Assembly: GCF_010093595.1 (NCBI RefSeq)
Contig: NW_022985437.1
Location: forward strand, 893,380 to 957,379
Direction of reading: 5' to 3'
Source of the DNA: Mytilinidion resinicola
Lineage: Eukaryota > Ascomycota > Dothideomycetes > Mytilinidiales > Mytilinidiaceae
DNA: 64,000 nt
The notes under the pieces were generated by a model. That model ran no database searches and had not been told where the DNA came from. It saw only the letters and a program-made list of their open reading frames with translations. This document shows positions 22,836 to 33,193 of this stretch, one piece after another. Within the stretch, counting starts at the first letter, position 1. Each line of letters begins with the position of its first letter. The translations under genes and the position numbers were made by a program.

Positions 22836-24142
22836 ATGCTTGCACGACGCCTGACCCCGCGTGTTCGCAATGCCGTCCCCTCGTCACAGCCCGCTGTCGT
22901 CGTTTCTCGCTCCTTCAGTGCTCTTCCTGCAGCCCAGGGCCCGGCGAGAGCTCCAGCTCTCGCCGACATCACACCGGACGCCGCGCCGAAGTTCGACGCC
23001 CGGCAGAAGGAATTTCGTGAGAGCCTGGTCGCCGCGCAGAAGCAGAGGGAGCAGCAACTGAGTCAGTCCCCCTCCTCTCCCCATAGTAGTCTGTCTGCGT
23101 CTAGCACGAACGGTGGGCCCCCTCTTGTTAGCGATTCACTTGGCTCACTTACTGCGTCTCATGCAGAAGAAGCACGCGCCCGCGAAGCTCAAGAAGGCTC
23201 CAAGAAGAAGACCGGCGCTCTTACCTCGCTCATCTACGGCACACCCGAGGGCCGCGAGCTCGACAAGGACATCGAGCGGAGCTTCTCCCAAGTCTTGGCG
23301 AGAGGCAAATACGTCCATTCCATCGTCTTCCACGATGTCAAGCCCGACAAGGTGGACGAGTACACCGAGCTCGTTGGAAAGTGGTATCCGAGGATGGCAG
23401 ACATGCCCGAGAACAAGGTCCATCTCGTGGGCAGCTGGCGGACAGAGGTTGGAGACTGCGACACATTCGGTACGTCAACATCCTCGGCTTGGGCCATCTT
23501 TCACACGCGTTGGCTACTGCCACGAGACCTCCGCGGATACTCTGCATGATCTCTTCTCCAGTCACCCTAAATCGGTGTCGGGAATTGGCATCATAAACAC
23601 TATCCTTGCGAATCCCCTGGTGGCTGCAAGTAATTTGACTTCGCTAACACTTTCCAGTGCATATCTGGGAGTACCAGCGGTACCATGGCTACCATGCCTC
23701 CCTAAACGCCATTCAACATCACCCCGAATTCCCAGAGTTTGACGCGAAGCTCAAGACCCTCATAAACTCGAAGCGAACCTCCCTCATGCAAGAATTCTCC
23801 TTCTGGCCCACCACATCTCCACGCCAACTAGGTGGACTCTTCGAACTGCGGTCATACACATTGCACCCTGGCAATCTTCTGGAGTGGGAGACACATTGGC
23901 GCAAGGGCCTTAAGGCCCGTAGAGAGGTCATGGAGGGCGTAGGAGCTTGGTTCGTGCAGATTGGCGAGCTCAACACCGTGCACCATCTATGGCAGTTTGC
24001 AGATCTGGAAGAGAGGAAGGTCCGGCGCGAACAGAGTTGGGGAGTCGAGGGCTGGGGTGAGACTGTCCACAAGACAGTCCCTCTGATTCAGACAATGAAG
24101 AGCAGGATCTTGATCCCGTGCCCGTGGAGCGCGGTTGCATGA
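22836..24142 (+). CDS. NIPSNAP family mitochondrial protein
   Basis: Exons 22836-23061, 23167-23469 and 23658-24142 give 337 aa. The N-terminus is a classical mitochondrial presequence: Arg-rich, without acidic residues (MLARRLTPRVRNAVPSSQPAVVVSRSFS). The NIPSNAP ferredoxin-like repeats are visible as VHSIVFHDVKPDKVDEYTEL...VHLVGSWRTEVGDCDTF and LFELRSYTLHPGNLLEWETHWRKGL...VGAWFVQIGELNTVHHLWQF. NIPSNAPs are matrix proteins that act as mitophagy signals when exposed on damaged mitochondria in animals; the fungal role is little known. Intron 1 (23062-23166, GTCAGT donor) is 105 nt, a multiple of three, and has no in-frame stop. A retained-intron protein with 35 extra Ser-rich residues is therefore possible. 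Confidence 0.88.
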
Positions 24143-24612
24143 GGCGGACGCTGCAATGGATGTGGGATAGGCCCAGTACTAGATATGGAACATGTCTATG
24201 AGAAAGCCAGCAGTCCGTGAAGGCAAGGGACAGCTGTGGGAAACTCGATTACACCTGGAATGACAGCAGGCGAGAGACACAGGACGATAGTCAGTGTAGA
24301 TTAGGAGCCACAGCGATATTCCCGGAAACAGCACCGGTATCGAACTATGATAGCATTGGTACTGAACAAATATATACCAGCTACAACGAAGCTTCTGCTA
24401 TGCTAGCTGTTGAGTCGTCGTGCTGGCCTGATTTTTTATGTTGTTGCAAGCCGCCCCACGTGCGTCATCGGAACGACGAAACGCGGAGGTGAACGCGAAA
24501 ACTGGAAACCCAACCACCAAGAAATATCGCGCACCTGTACCCTCTCTCACCACCTTCCCTCCTCGCATTGCTAACTACGACTATTTGATCTGTATTGTAG
24601 CAGTCATTCACG
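24143..24612. other. intergenic, promoter of the phosphotransferase gene
   Basis: 470 bp with nothing recognisable beyond a CT-rich leader just before the ATG at 24613. Confidence 0.45.
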
Positions 24613-26186
24613 ATGGTTTACATCCGACAGGACAAGCTCCCGAGGCTCAAAGAGTACAAGTACTCGGGAGTCGACCATAGCCCTGTGTCCAAGTATATTA
24701 TGAAGCCGTTCTACAACAATGTAGTCATCAAGTGTTTCCCTTTAAGTATGGCGTAAGTAGTATACTCTTCTAGGAATGTTCTCCTGCGATTCCTTCGAAT
24801 AGGGATATCAAAAAGGAATTCTGCTAACCTTACTACAGGCCGAACTTGGTATGCATCCTTTACACTATTCCTCGAGTGACGATCTTGCACCTCATACACG
24901 AACGAGCTACACCGAACCACATGCTGATAGGTTTGCCTTGCACTAGATCACCCTTACCGGCTTCAGCTTCGTCATTGCCAATTTCCTCACCCTCCTGTGG
25001 TACACACCTGGCCTGGACCAGGACTGCCCTCCGTGGGTGTATGCGAGTTGGTCGATAGGACTATTCCTATACCAAACATTTGATGCGGTCGATGGCACAC
25101 AGGCCAGGAGGACAGGCCAAAGTGGGCCTTTGGGCGAGCTGTTCGATCATGGTGGGGCATAATGGTAGCTTGAACGAGTGTCGGAAGGCGGCTAACGATA
25201 TTATCAGGTGTCGACGCTCTCAACACAACTCTTGAATGTCTGATATTCTCCGCCTGCATGAACTTGGGCCAAGGATGGAAGTCGATGTTGGTACTCTTCG
25301 GCTGTGAGTGTATGATCCTCTCCATTCGTCGAATTCATTACTGACGATACAACAGCTTCTTTGACTTTCTATGTGCAAACTTGGGACGAATACCACACGC
25401 ATACCTTGACTCTCGGTGTCATCTCTGGTCCGGTCGAAGGCTTACTCATTCTGTGCACTGTTTACGGTTTCACCGCGTACGTCGGAGGCGGGAGCTTCTG
25501 GCAGCAGTCACTGTTCCAGACCGTTGGCATACCACACCTCAGCATCATCCCTGACTACATCTACAATCTTGCCTGGGATGAATGGTACATGGTCCAAGGC
25601 GGCTCCGTTCTGGTGTTCAACACGATCTCCAGGTAAGTCTCCGCACTACGTCCCTCGCCCCTGATAGCTTCTAAAATATGACAGCGCCCAGAACGTCATG
25701 AAAGCCCGCCGCGAACGTGGTCAGAAAGCCCGTGTCGCCCTCATTGGTCTCGCACCATTCTTCACCGTCTGGACCCTTGTTCCCATCTACCTGAAGCTGC
25801 AACCCGACATCCTGCACCACCATTTGGTCCCTTTCATCTTCTTCATCGGCCTCATCAACGCCTACTCTGTCGGCCGCATGATCGTCTCGCACCTTACCAA
25901 GTCTCGCTTCCCCCGTGGCAACGTCCTCATCTTCCCCCTGGCTTACGGCGTCATCGACTCGCTGGGCCCATTCCTGCAGCAGAAGGTAGGCTTCGGGTGG
26001 CCCAGCGCACTCGGTGACGGTACCTACCAGGTCGCCTTTGTGTTCTTGTGCCTGGGTTTTGGGATTGGTGTTCATGGAAGCTTCGTCGTTGATGTCATTT
26101 TCGCTATTTGCGATTATCTAGATATTTGGTGTTTGACGATCAAGTATCCCAAGGTTGAGGGACAGGAAGCGAAGAAAGAGAAGTAG
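24613..26186 (+). CDS. ept1: CDP-alcohol phosphotransferase (ethanolamine/choline type)
   Basis: This enzyme transfers phosphoethanolamine or phosphocholine from its CDP form to diacylglycerol, the last Kennedy-pathway step, in the ER/Golgi membrane. Exons: 24613-24752, 24839-24848, 24947-25151, 25208-25303, 25356-25632 and 25685-26186, giving 409 aa (yeast Ept1/Cpt1 are near 390). Exon 2 is a 10-nt microexon that joins MAPNL to ITLTGFSF. The catalytic CDP-alcohol signature is complete: D96-x2-D99G100-x2-A103R104-x8-G113-x3-D117-x3-D121. Several hydrophobic segments follow. Intron 3 begins with a weak GTGGGG donor but is needed for phase. Sequence alone does not separate choline from ethanolamine preference. 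Confidence 0.9.
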
Positions 26187-27430
26187 GTTGCGTAGAAGAG
26201 TACCTTCTTGCTTTAGTTCTATGGCGGGTAGATTGGTCTCTAGAAAGCGGGTGATTCTGTAATCCGGATGTGTGCGTTGATTAGGGCGGAACTCTAGTGT
26301 TGGACGAGCGGGCGTTTGGTGATTTGGCGAATCCGAAAACCTTTCATGGTTGGCGCTATTGGAGGCGGTACATTCCCTTGAATTAGTAGATCTCATTAAT
26401 TAAAGAGTATCTACTCGTTGTTAAATGTCGAAAGCACGGCCTCATAATATCATATCGGGGACCAGGGGCGCGACTGCAAAGCTCCGACGATTATATAAGC
26501 AGTATTCCGTCTCAACCTCAACCGAACCCTTCCACTGGACAACTTTCATCGCCCTCCATCAATGCAGGTGGCACCCATTTCCAAGCCCAGTCCATGTAGG
26601 TTCCTCGTTCTGCGTTACCTCGTATATAAGGCTAGTGAACGTGAGTTAAATTCCAAGCACGTGTTCATATCTGGGTCGTTTCACGCGATTTGGAGGCACG
26701 CGATTTGGAGGCACGCGATTGTGTTGCACTCTTGCCTATGGCCAGGCGTCTTGATCGTGAACACATCTTCCTGTACTGGACGTACCTAAGAAATCCATGT
26801 TTCTCTGCTTAAATTGGTGGCTCGCAAAGACCGTCCTGTTGAGTATATAGTAGGTCCTCGTTCATATCAGGTCACGTCTCAAGGGTCATCTCGGTTTGCT
26901 TCGGTACTGGCGACGCACTTGGAAGACTTCTGTGTATATCTTCTTTCTTGCTAATGCCCGTCTGTGGTGTTGCAAGGTTTTGAGAAAATCCTGGAGCAAT
27001 AGGCTGCCAGGCCCATGTGTGTACAACTCTCTGCGACCGCCTGAGGTGGCTTAGAGAGGTCACCGATTATTTAGAACACTGAAAACTCCTCTCGTTTGAA
27101 CTCCAACAAGTGCTTTGAGGTACCACAGGCAGCGGTGAAAGACTGTCCACGAAGATAGTACGAAGCACTGCGTAGAGGACGCGTCCAGAGTCCTTTCGAA
27201 CGTTGTGGGTTCCCCGAGACTGATCACTTCTTCACCGAAGCGACTGTACGGTAGCCTGTTTGCGCGTCCACCGCAACGCGTCATATCTTTCTTAAGCTCA
27301 ACCCATTCTCTCCTTCATCCTCTCATCTCACTCCCCCTCAACGCCTTTCTTAGCGCGGCAATGCAGAGCCACTGAAATAGGTGTACGATCACTCTTCGCT
27401 CGTTTTGGTCTTCGGACTTTTCGATCTACA
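26187..27430. other. 1.2-kb intergenic region with a short tandem repeat
   Basis: No credible gene. At about 26687-26721 a 15-base unit (GCACGCGATTTGGAG) is repeated nearly three times. Otherwise featureless 3' flank and promoter sequence. Confidence 0.5.
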
Positions 27431-29326
27431 ATGAACAGCTTCAATATGGCCAGCGCTCTCCAGCTCGCAGGCGCCCAGGTGGCTAGCACGGGCGACGCAA
27501 CCGGAACAAGCACTTTCATTCTAGAATCCATCATCCCAGGGTTTTCCATCATGCGCCAGCTATTCCTCCAGTATTTCCGGTACGACATCACGTCTCTGGT
27601 GACGCGCGCTATCTTTTTCGCCATGGCTACCCAGGCCGGAAGATACTTAGAGGAAGGCATCAAGGATCTCCTTCTTAGATTCTGCTGTGCTTCAGTTACC
27701 ATCTCTCCCAACGACCGATTGTACCGTGAGGTGACCAGTTGGATGGCTGTTCACGTCATCGAGAAGGGAGCTCTTCACATGGCCGCCAAGTCGAGCAAGA
27801 ACGACGACACTGCGAACGACCCGTATCGCAAGTATAATGCGCTGTACGGAGCTACGCAAATCTACGCCTACAACCCATCCGACTTTGATGAGAATACTCC
27901 ACCTGTTACATACTCGCCTTCAATCGGCACGCAGTGGTTCTGGTATGGATTTCGTCCATTCATGTACGCGCAGTACGGCAGCGGTAGGAACGGTATGTTC
28001 TACGGAAAAGATTGTGGAGATATTGTCATATACTCTCTCGGCAGGACTACCGCGCCTCTCAAGCGCTTCATCCAGGAATGCAAGGACTTCGAGGAGAAGA
28101 CGCGCAATGCGCTAACAACCATCCATATCAAGAGCGGGGCACGGAGCGGATCTATTTGGTCGGATCCCATCCTGAAGCCAGATAGGCCGCTGGATACAAT
28201 TGACATGGATGAGACACTCAAGAATGCCCTTATCGAGGATTTTCACGGCTATCTTCACCCTACAGCCAGACGCTCTTACGGCCGCCGCGGTATTCCGTAT
28301 CGCCGAGGATATCTCTTCTACGGCCCTCCAGGCACCGGCAAGACGTCTATGTGTTTCGCATTAGCCGGACACTTCAAATTGGAGCTCTATACCCTTTCTG
28401 GCCAAGGCTTGCAGGACTATGAGCTCGACCAGTTGTTCACCGCGCTTCCTCCTAAATGCATCGTCTTATTGGAGGACATCGACTCCGCCGGTATCACCCG
28501 GGAGCACAACAACGAATCCATGCCCGAGACGGAGCAACCGCAAAATCAGAACTCTAGGATGAATTTGACTCGGGTCACGCTAAGTGGACTGCTTAATGCT
28601 ATCGATGGAACTACCTCCCAAGAAGGCCGCGTCCTCATCATGACCACTAACACTCCGGAAAAACTCGACAAGGCTCTTATCCGTCCAGGCCGCATTGATC
28701 AGATGGTTTATTTCGGCCCTGTGACAAAGAAGAACGCAGAGAGTATCTTTATGCGCATGTTCTCCCGGGACAGGAACGGCGACGAAGAGCACGCAATCTG
28801 GTTGGTGGACACGAAACTGAGCGAGAAAGACCTTCGGGAGATGGCTGTAGAGTTCTCAAAGAAATTCCCAGAAGGTCAGATCACGCCTGCCGAAGTGCAA
28901 GGCTTTCTTGTCAACACCAAAAGCCCCCACAAAGCGTTGGCGGAAGTCGAAGGCTGGATCGCAAAGACGTTGGAATCTAGAGATGGGTCCAAAGCGTTTG
29001 AGAAGATGGAGATCAAGACTGGAGAACCCTCTGAGCCTTCGAAAGACAGCACCAAGGCCGAAGCAAGCAGCAGCGGACTGAAGATCGGTACCGTGGGAAA
29101 GGCCAAAGAAGCTGCTGTTGAGTCGACTGAGTCATCACCAAAAAAGACTGGACTCGAAGGATCAGGCGCCGTGTCTCAAGGTTTCTTGCCTACCTGGGAA
29201 GCGTACAAGATGCGAGCATCCGAGGGTACCCCAAGCGTTGCGACTGACCCTCTTACTGAGGAAGATGACACCACGGCGGGCGCGGAGTCGGTCACGGAGA
29301 GCCTGCACACACTGAAGTCGTTGTAA
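27431..29326 (+). CDS. BCS1-type AAA ATPase
   Basis: A single exon of 631 aa. A hydrophobic segment near residues 57-75 (TRAIFFAMATQAGRYLEEG) precedes a BCS1_N domain (LYREVTSWMAVHVIEKG...YGSGRNGMFYGKDCGDIVIYSLGRTTAPLKRFIQEC). The AAA module has Walker A GPPGTGKTS at 298-306, Walker B CIVLLEDID at 343-351, a sensor region VLIMTTNTPEKLDKALIRPGRID and the Bcs1-type tail. True Bcs1 inserts the Rieske protein into complex III in the mitochondrial inner membrane. Filamentous fungi also carry many divergent paralogues. The acidic Ser/Lys-rich C-terminal extension of about 120 residues (EPSKDSTKAEASSSG) and the insert EHNNESMPETEQPQNQNS suggest this is a paralogue rather than the housekeeping Bcs1. 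Confidence 0.88.
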   Translation: MNSFNMASALQLAGAQVASTGDATGTSTFILESIIPGFSIMRQLFLQYFRYDITSLVTRAIFFAMATQAGRYLEEGIKDLLLRFCCASVTISPNDRLYREVTSWMAVHVIEKGALHMAAKSSKNDDTANDPYRKYNALYGATQIYAYNPSDFDENTPPVTYSPSIGTQWFWYGFRPFMYAQYGSGRNGMFYGKDCGDIVIYSLGRTTAPLKRFIQECKDFEEKTRNALTTIHIKSGARSGSIWSDPILKPDRPLDTIDMDETLKNALIEDFHGYLHPTARRSYGRRGIPYRRGYLFYGPPGTGKTSMCFALAGHFKLELYTLSGQGLQDYELDQLFTALPPKCIVLLEDIDSAGITREHNNESMPETEQPQNQNSRMNLTRVTLSGLLNAIDGTTSQEGRVLIMTTNTPEKLDKALIRPGRIDQMVYFGPVTKKNAESIFMRMFSRDRNGDEEHAIWLVDTKLSEKDLREMAVEFSKKFPEGQITPAEVQGFLVNTKSPHKALAEVEGWIAKTLESRDGSKAFEKMEIKTGEPSEPSKDSTKAEASSSGLKIGTVGKAKEAAVESTESSPKKTGLEGSGAVSQGFLPTWEAYKMRASEGTPSVATDPLTEEDDTTAGAESVTESLHTLKSL

Positions 29327-29620
29327 GGTACATGTATCACAAACCCCCATTTCTTCCCTTAGCACCAACACTCAAATACCCAGATCTTTAGAGGAAACGT
29401 ATATTGACATAGCATAGTCTGTTCCTTAGCGGTACGGACAGGGCACTTTTTTGGCCCTGAGCAACCACCCGGCGGCAGTTACTTTGGTGAAAACTTGGGA
29501 TTTTGCTAGTAAAGGGAACTGGCCTCTGGATAGCTCACCAGTTACTAAAACTCCTAATAACAACTAGCAATGCTAATGTTGAATCTTGGAACCTCGGCTA
29601 GGCCATTCGTGATGATGTGT
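29327..29620. other. 3' flank of the BCS1-like gene with a small inverted repeat
   Basis: TTGCTAGT at 29503-29510 is inverted as ACTAGCAA at 29563-29570, with a nested AACTGG/CCAGTT pair (29517-29522, 29538-29543). The two pairs could form a 68-nt hairpin or mark a tiny element end. No gene. Confidence 0.35.
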
Positions 29621-29822
29621 ACAGTACTAGGCCATGATTTTAGCAACATCGATATAACACTGCACCGCCTCCCCTCTTGCTCACCGGACACCGCCATGAG
29701 GAGTAGCCTGGCTGTTACCTAGCTGTGCAGTCAAGAGGTAGTCTAATTCTAACTGCATTAAGCTTAACATCTAATTTGGATTTTTGGAAGCCCATGGGGA
29801 TACCCCAAGCAGTGGCAAACAG
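29621..29822 (+). repeat. dispersed repeat family, copy A
   Basis: This unit runs from ACAGTACTAGGCCATG (29621-29636) to CCCCAAGCAGTGG (from 29803). Copy B follows at a period of about 216 bp; both contain the identical 13-mer TTGCTCACCGGAC (29677 and 29893). Copy D at 42.4 kb has the same first 16 bases and the same last 12 bases at almost the same spacing (182 against 186). No coding potential. Confidence 0.7.
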
Positions 29823-29836
29823 ACGACCCAGGACTT

Positions 29837-30034
29837 TCTACCAAGACATCGCACGAGCAGCACACCAATATAGCATTGCATGGGCTCTGCCTTTGCTCAC
29901 CGGACGCCATTGTGAGGAGTACCCTGGCTAGTACCTAGCTATTCATCCACGAGGCAGTCTGATTCCAATGGTATCAACCTTGACATCGTCTTCGGAGTTT
30001 ACAGAGCCCTATAGGTACCCCAGCCAGTGGTAAA
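29837..30034 (+). repeat. dispersed repeat family, copy B (tandem to A)
   Basis: A diverged direct copy of A. Shared blocks are TTGCTCACCGGAC, GAGGAGTA..CTGGCT..TACCTAGCT, AGGTAGTCT/AGGCAGTCT and CCC(A)AGC(C)AGTGG. Many differences are transitions, as expected after repeat-induced point mutation, but this was not quantified. It ends 35 bp before the stop of the LinD-like gene. Confidence 0.7.
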
Positions 30035-30069
30035 AGCATGTTCCAAGCATAATTGCAACAAGTTGCATC

Positions 30070-32546
30070 TCAATCAACAGGCTTAATATGCACCGGCGTC
30101 CTCCCCTCCACCCAAACCCCCACAGCCGCATTCCCCTTCTCATCCGCGATAAACTCCCCTCCCACGCCCTGTTCCCACTTATACTTCATCCCCGGCTTCA
30201 GCCTCTCAATGCTCAGGTAAAACGTGCCCTTTCCGGCGCCGTTATAGAGAACTAGATCCAAATCCTCTCCGCGGCTCCACGCTTTCGCGACTACGACCTC
30301 TGGGTAGGGCGCATCTGCCAGCAGCGGGCCCTGAAACGTGTGCTCCGGCGGCCCGTGGAGCAGCGTGTTGACGAACATGTTTGTGCCGTTGAAGCGCGCG
30401 TTGGCGAAGGCTGCGTTGTTCAGCGTGGAGTTGTTGGCGGCGTAGGTGCCGCCGCAGCCGTCGGAGAGGAGGGGCCCGGCGGCTGCGGAGACGGAAGCGG
30501 CGAGGTGGGAGGCTAGGTCTCGGTCGCCTTTTTCTTTGGCGGCCATGTAGACCCTATGGAGTTGGGTTAGTGGGATTCAGGAGCTGTGTGATGGAGGACA
30601 ACGGCACGGGAGGGGCATGGCTTACCAGGTTTTCCCAGGCATTGCCTCGGGATGCATGGTGTATAGCCCAGCATCCACGTGGTCTCCAGCACCTAGTTTC
30701 AGACCAGTGGTCTTGCCCGTCTCGTCTCGCTCGGTGTGCTCTCTCTTCGTGATCGCCCACAGCTGCTCCGAGTATTCCGGAAACACAGCCGCGCATTGCA
30801 CTGCTGTCGATGCAGTTACACACGCACCCGAGATAGGCATCTGAATACCAGCCAGCCCAGACCGAAGTGCCACGATGCTGCCGTCAGGAGTGGTGAAGTC
30901 GGAGTACCAGAGCTTTTTGAACTTTGGGAGGATATCGCGGAGGCGGTTGGTTTTGAAGAAGCGGTCGTAGACGAGGGCGCCTTGCATGCCATAAAGGTTC
31001 TAGAGCAAATCGTGTGAGAAAGAGACGGAAGAAGGAGGGTCGAGGTACGTACGCAGAGCGTGTAAACCCAGTTCGGCTCGCAAGCGTATAGGCAGAACCT
31101 CGCAGTCTCCCAGTTGTCCACCAGGGCGTCCATGATCGTATGGATAGAGTGCGGATAGGAGTGGAAAGGAGTGACTTTGAAGACTAGGCTTCCAGGTTTC
31201 GTGTATCGCAAGTCTCGAGTTGTGGACGTGTACATCATTAAAGCCATCATATACCATCCGGAGAGCATGATGCTGGGATGGGTCAGCGGTGTGCAATGAT
31301 AAGTCATAAGGTTGGGCACATGAATGAAGCACTTCTTAGACTCCAGCTCAGCTCACTCAGCACCACTGTCAGAAGCACCCCAACTGCCGCGTCATCGGCC
31401 AGTCAAGGAATAACTCAGCTTCCACGGTGTCGAGCTTTACATCATTTCTAGGACTTAAGGACCCCGTATGAAGCAGGAAGATGGGGTGTGGATGAATGGC
31501 ACGACTTACTTCTCCCACTTGATAGGATCCCAATTCAATGAATGGCGGCCCCAAAAGGCCTCCGTGGCCCAGTAGTAAAGCACGCTAGGCTGCAATACTT
31601 TCTCTAGAGCTGCCCTTTGCGCTTTGCTCAACGCACCGTGGTAGTTCGGCATGACCGAGCACTGTAGAGACGAGAGAGCGTACACGATTTGGTAGAGCGG
31701 GTATCTATAAGCTCCTTCTCTCCACTGGTCTCTATGTGTGAAGCCGTTCCATGAATCAAAAGGTTGTCTGGTAAGATTGATGAGGTATCGCATCGCACTG
31801 ATCTCGTCGTCATTCAATTCGCGGGACCCCGGGACCTCCTCCTGGACCGTTGCCTTGCGGATCTGCTCGCAGTTGCGAACTTCGGTTTCGATGTACTTGT
31901 TTCGCTCGAGGCGCTGAGCTTCTTGGGAAGCGGCGTAGCTTCTATTTGTCTTGAAAGTAATGCCGAGGACTAAGAGACTAGCCGTAGCGGCTATGCCATA
32001 GGTAGCTTTCAGAAGAGAATCGCGCTCCATGTATCGCGCCTTGTAAGCCGCTATTGTAGCAGATCCAAGGTATATGCCGGCCGGGAACTGAACAACCCCA
32101 GCCCAGAACCAAAGAAAGATTGCAATCGGCGTGAATATCTGTTCAGGGTGTGAGATGTTTGTTTTCGAGGAGAAAGATCAACTAACCGTATTCATCATAA
32201 AAGCCAGGACTCCCCAACCCCCCAAAGCCAGATATCCAGCTCCAGGAAATACTGCCCAGAATTAGCTTTAGTGAAAAATAAATTTATATCTTGACATACC
32301 AAGACCAGCACCAAACGCTCGCACTGGGGCGGAATCCGAATAGAACCAGCAACCCGACCCCACCACTACAGCAGCTAGATACATCTTCAGCATCCTGTAT
32401 GCCGTCCATCTCGTCACAGGTCCAAAGGCATCTTTCTTTGGGAATAAATAGGATTTAGCTTCAGCGTCGAGCTTCTTCCGTGTGGTTGGGGGCGCTCCAT
32501 TGGCCTTGACGCCTCCATTCAACGATCCGTTCAACGCCGCCATCAT
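30070..32546 (-). CDS. linalool dehydratase/isomerase-like membrane protein
   Basis: Minus-strand exons 32546-32300, 32251-32187, 32138-31510, 31272-31053, 30999-30626 and 30553-30070 join in phase to 672 aa. The N-terminal 190 residues hold about four hydrophobic spans (MYLAAVVVGSGCWFY; YLALGGWGVLAFMM; IFTPIAIFLWFWAGVVQFPAGIYLG; ATYGIAATASLLVLGITF). A soluble domain follows with EGAYRYPLYQIVYAL, FWGRHSLNWDPIKWENIMLSGWYMMAL and ACEPNWVYTLCNLYG. This pattern matches the LinD domain. The two cysteines are spaced as the catalytic pair reported for bacterial LinD (C-x8-C). LinD hydrates myrcene or dehydrates and isomerises linalool. Bacterial LinD is periplasmic and lacks this membrane region. 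The substrate here is unknown. No terpene synthase is nearby. Confidence 0.75.
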
Positions 32547-32977
32547 TAGTGATATTACAGAAACCCGAAGGAGGGAAACTGGTCTTCGAAATGTGGAGAT
32601 GGAAGAATGTATAGCAAGATGAAAAAAGGAAGCGATGATACTAAGATAGTTAGGAACGGAAATGAGAATTTCCGAAAGCCAACAGATCTAGCCAGCACGA
32701 CCATGGATCCCGCAAAGGTCAATGAGTAAAATGGGAATGCGGGGATGCCTACCTAGGTAGCATGTTTTCTCCAAGGTAATTGATGATTCCTTCAAATTTG
32801 GATGAACTGCGGTGGACTCCCCCCGCATTTTCGATCCGACTCAGTGCACGCTGACTCCGCATCCTAAAATTTATGTGAAGAGCCTTCAGTCAGTACCTCG
32901 TTACCCGAGCGCTTAAATATCGGTTGTATCAATTGCTCGTGCGGTGTCTTGCTAGAACCTCTTGGGACATACGGAGG
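32547..32977. other. promoter region of the LinD-like gene
   Basis: No gene. The LinD-like start codon at 32546 faces this region. Beyond it the inverted repeat copy C begins. Confidence 0.4.
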
Positions 32978-33133
32978 GTACTGCTAGAGGCACCCCTATG
33001 GGGCTTTACAAAACCCGAGTACGATGTCAAGGTTAATGCTGTTGATATTGGACTGCCTTTTGGCTGACTAGCTACCTATTAGCGGTGTCAAGTGATCAAT
33101 GGCAAAGCCCGTGCAGTCTTATATCGCTGTGCC
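32978..33133 (-). repeat. dispersed repeat family, copy C (inverted)
   Basis: Reverse-complement relative of copy B. The 14-mer ACGATGTCAAGGTT at 33021-33034 is exactly the reverse complement of 29976-29989. The flanks align in order: CTATGGGGCTTTACA against CTATAGGGCTCTGTA, GACTGCCT, TAGCTA and AAAGCCCGTGCA..TATAT. A and B on one side and C on the other bracket the LinD-like gene in inverted orientation. Confidence 0.65.
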
Positions 33134-33193
33134 TAAGACTATGACCTATGAAGAAACCCACACTGAAGGTATTGCATTATCATCCACTGGTTC

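Noticed and set aside
30070..32546. Terpenoid biosynthetic cluster around the LinD-like gene
   Set aside because: No terpene synthase, P450, prenyltransferase or cluster regulator is visible within the window; neighbours are a BCS1-like ATPase, pseudogenes and a GTPase.
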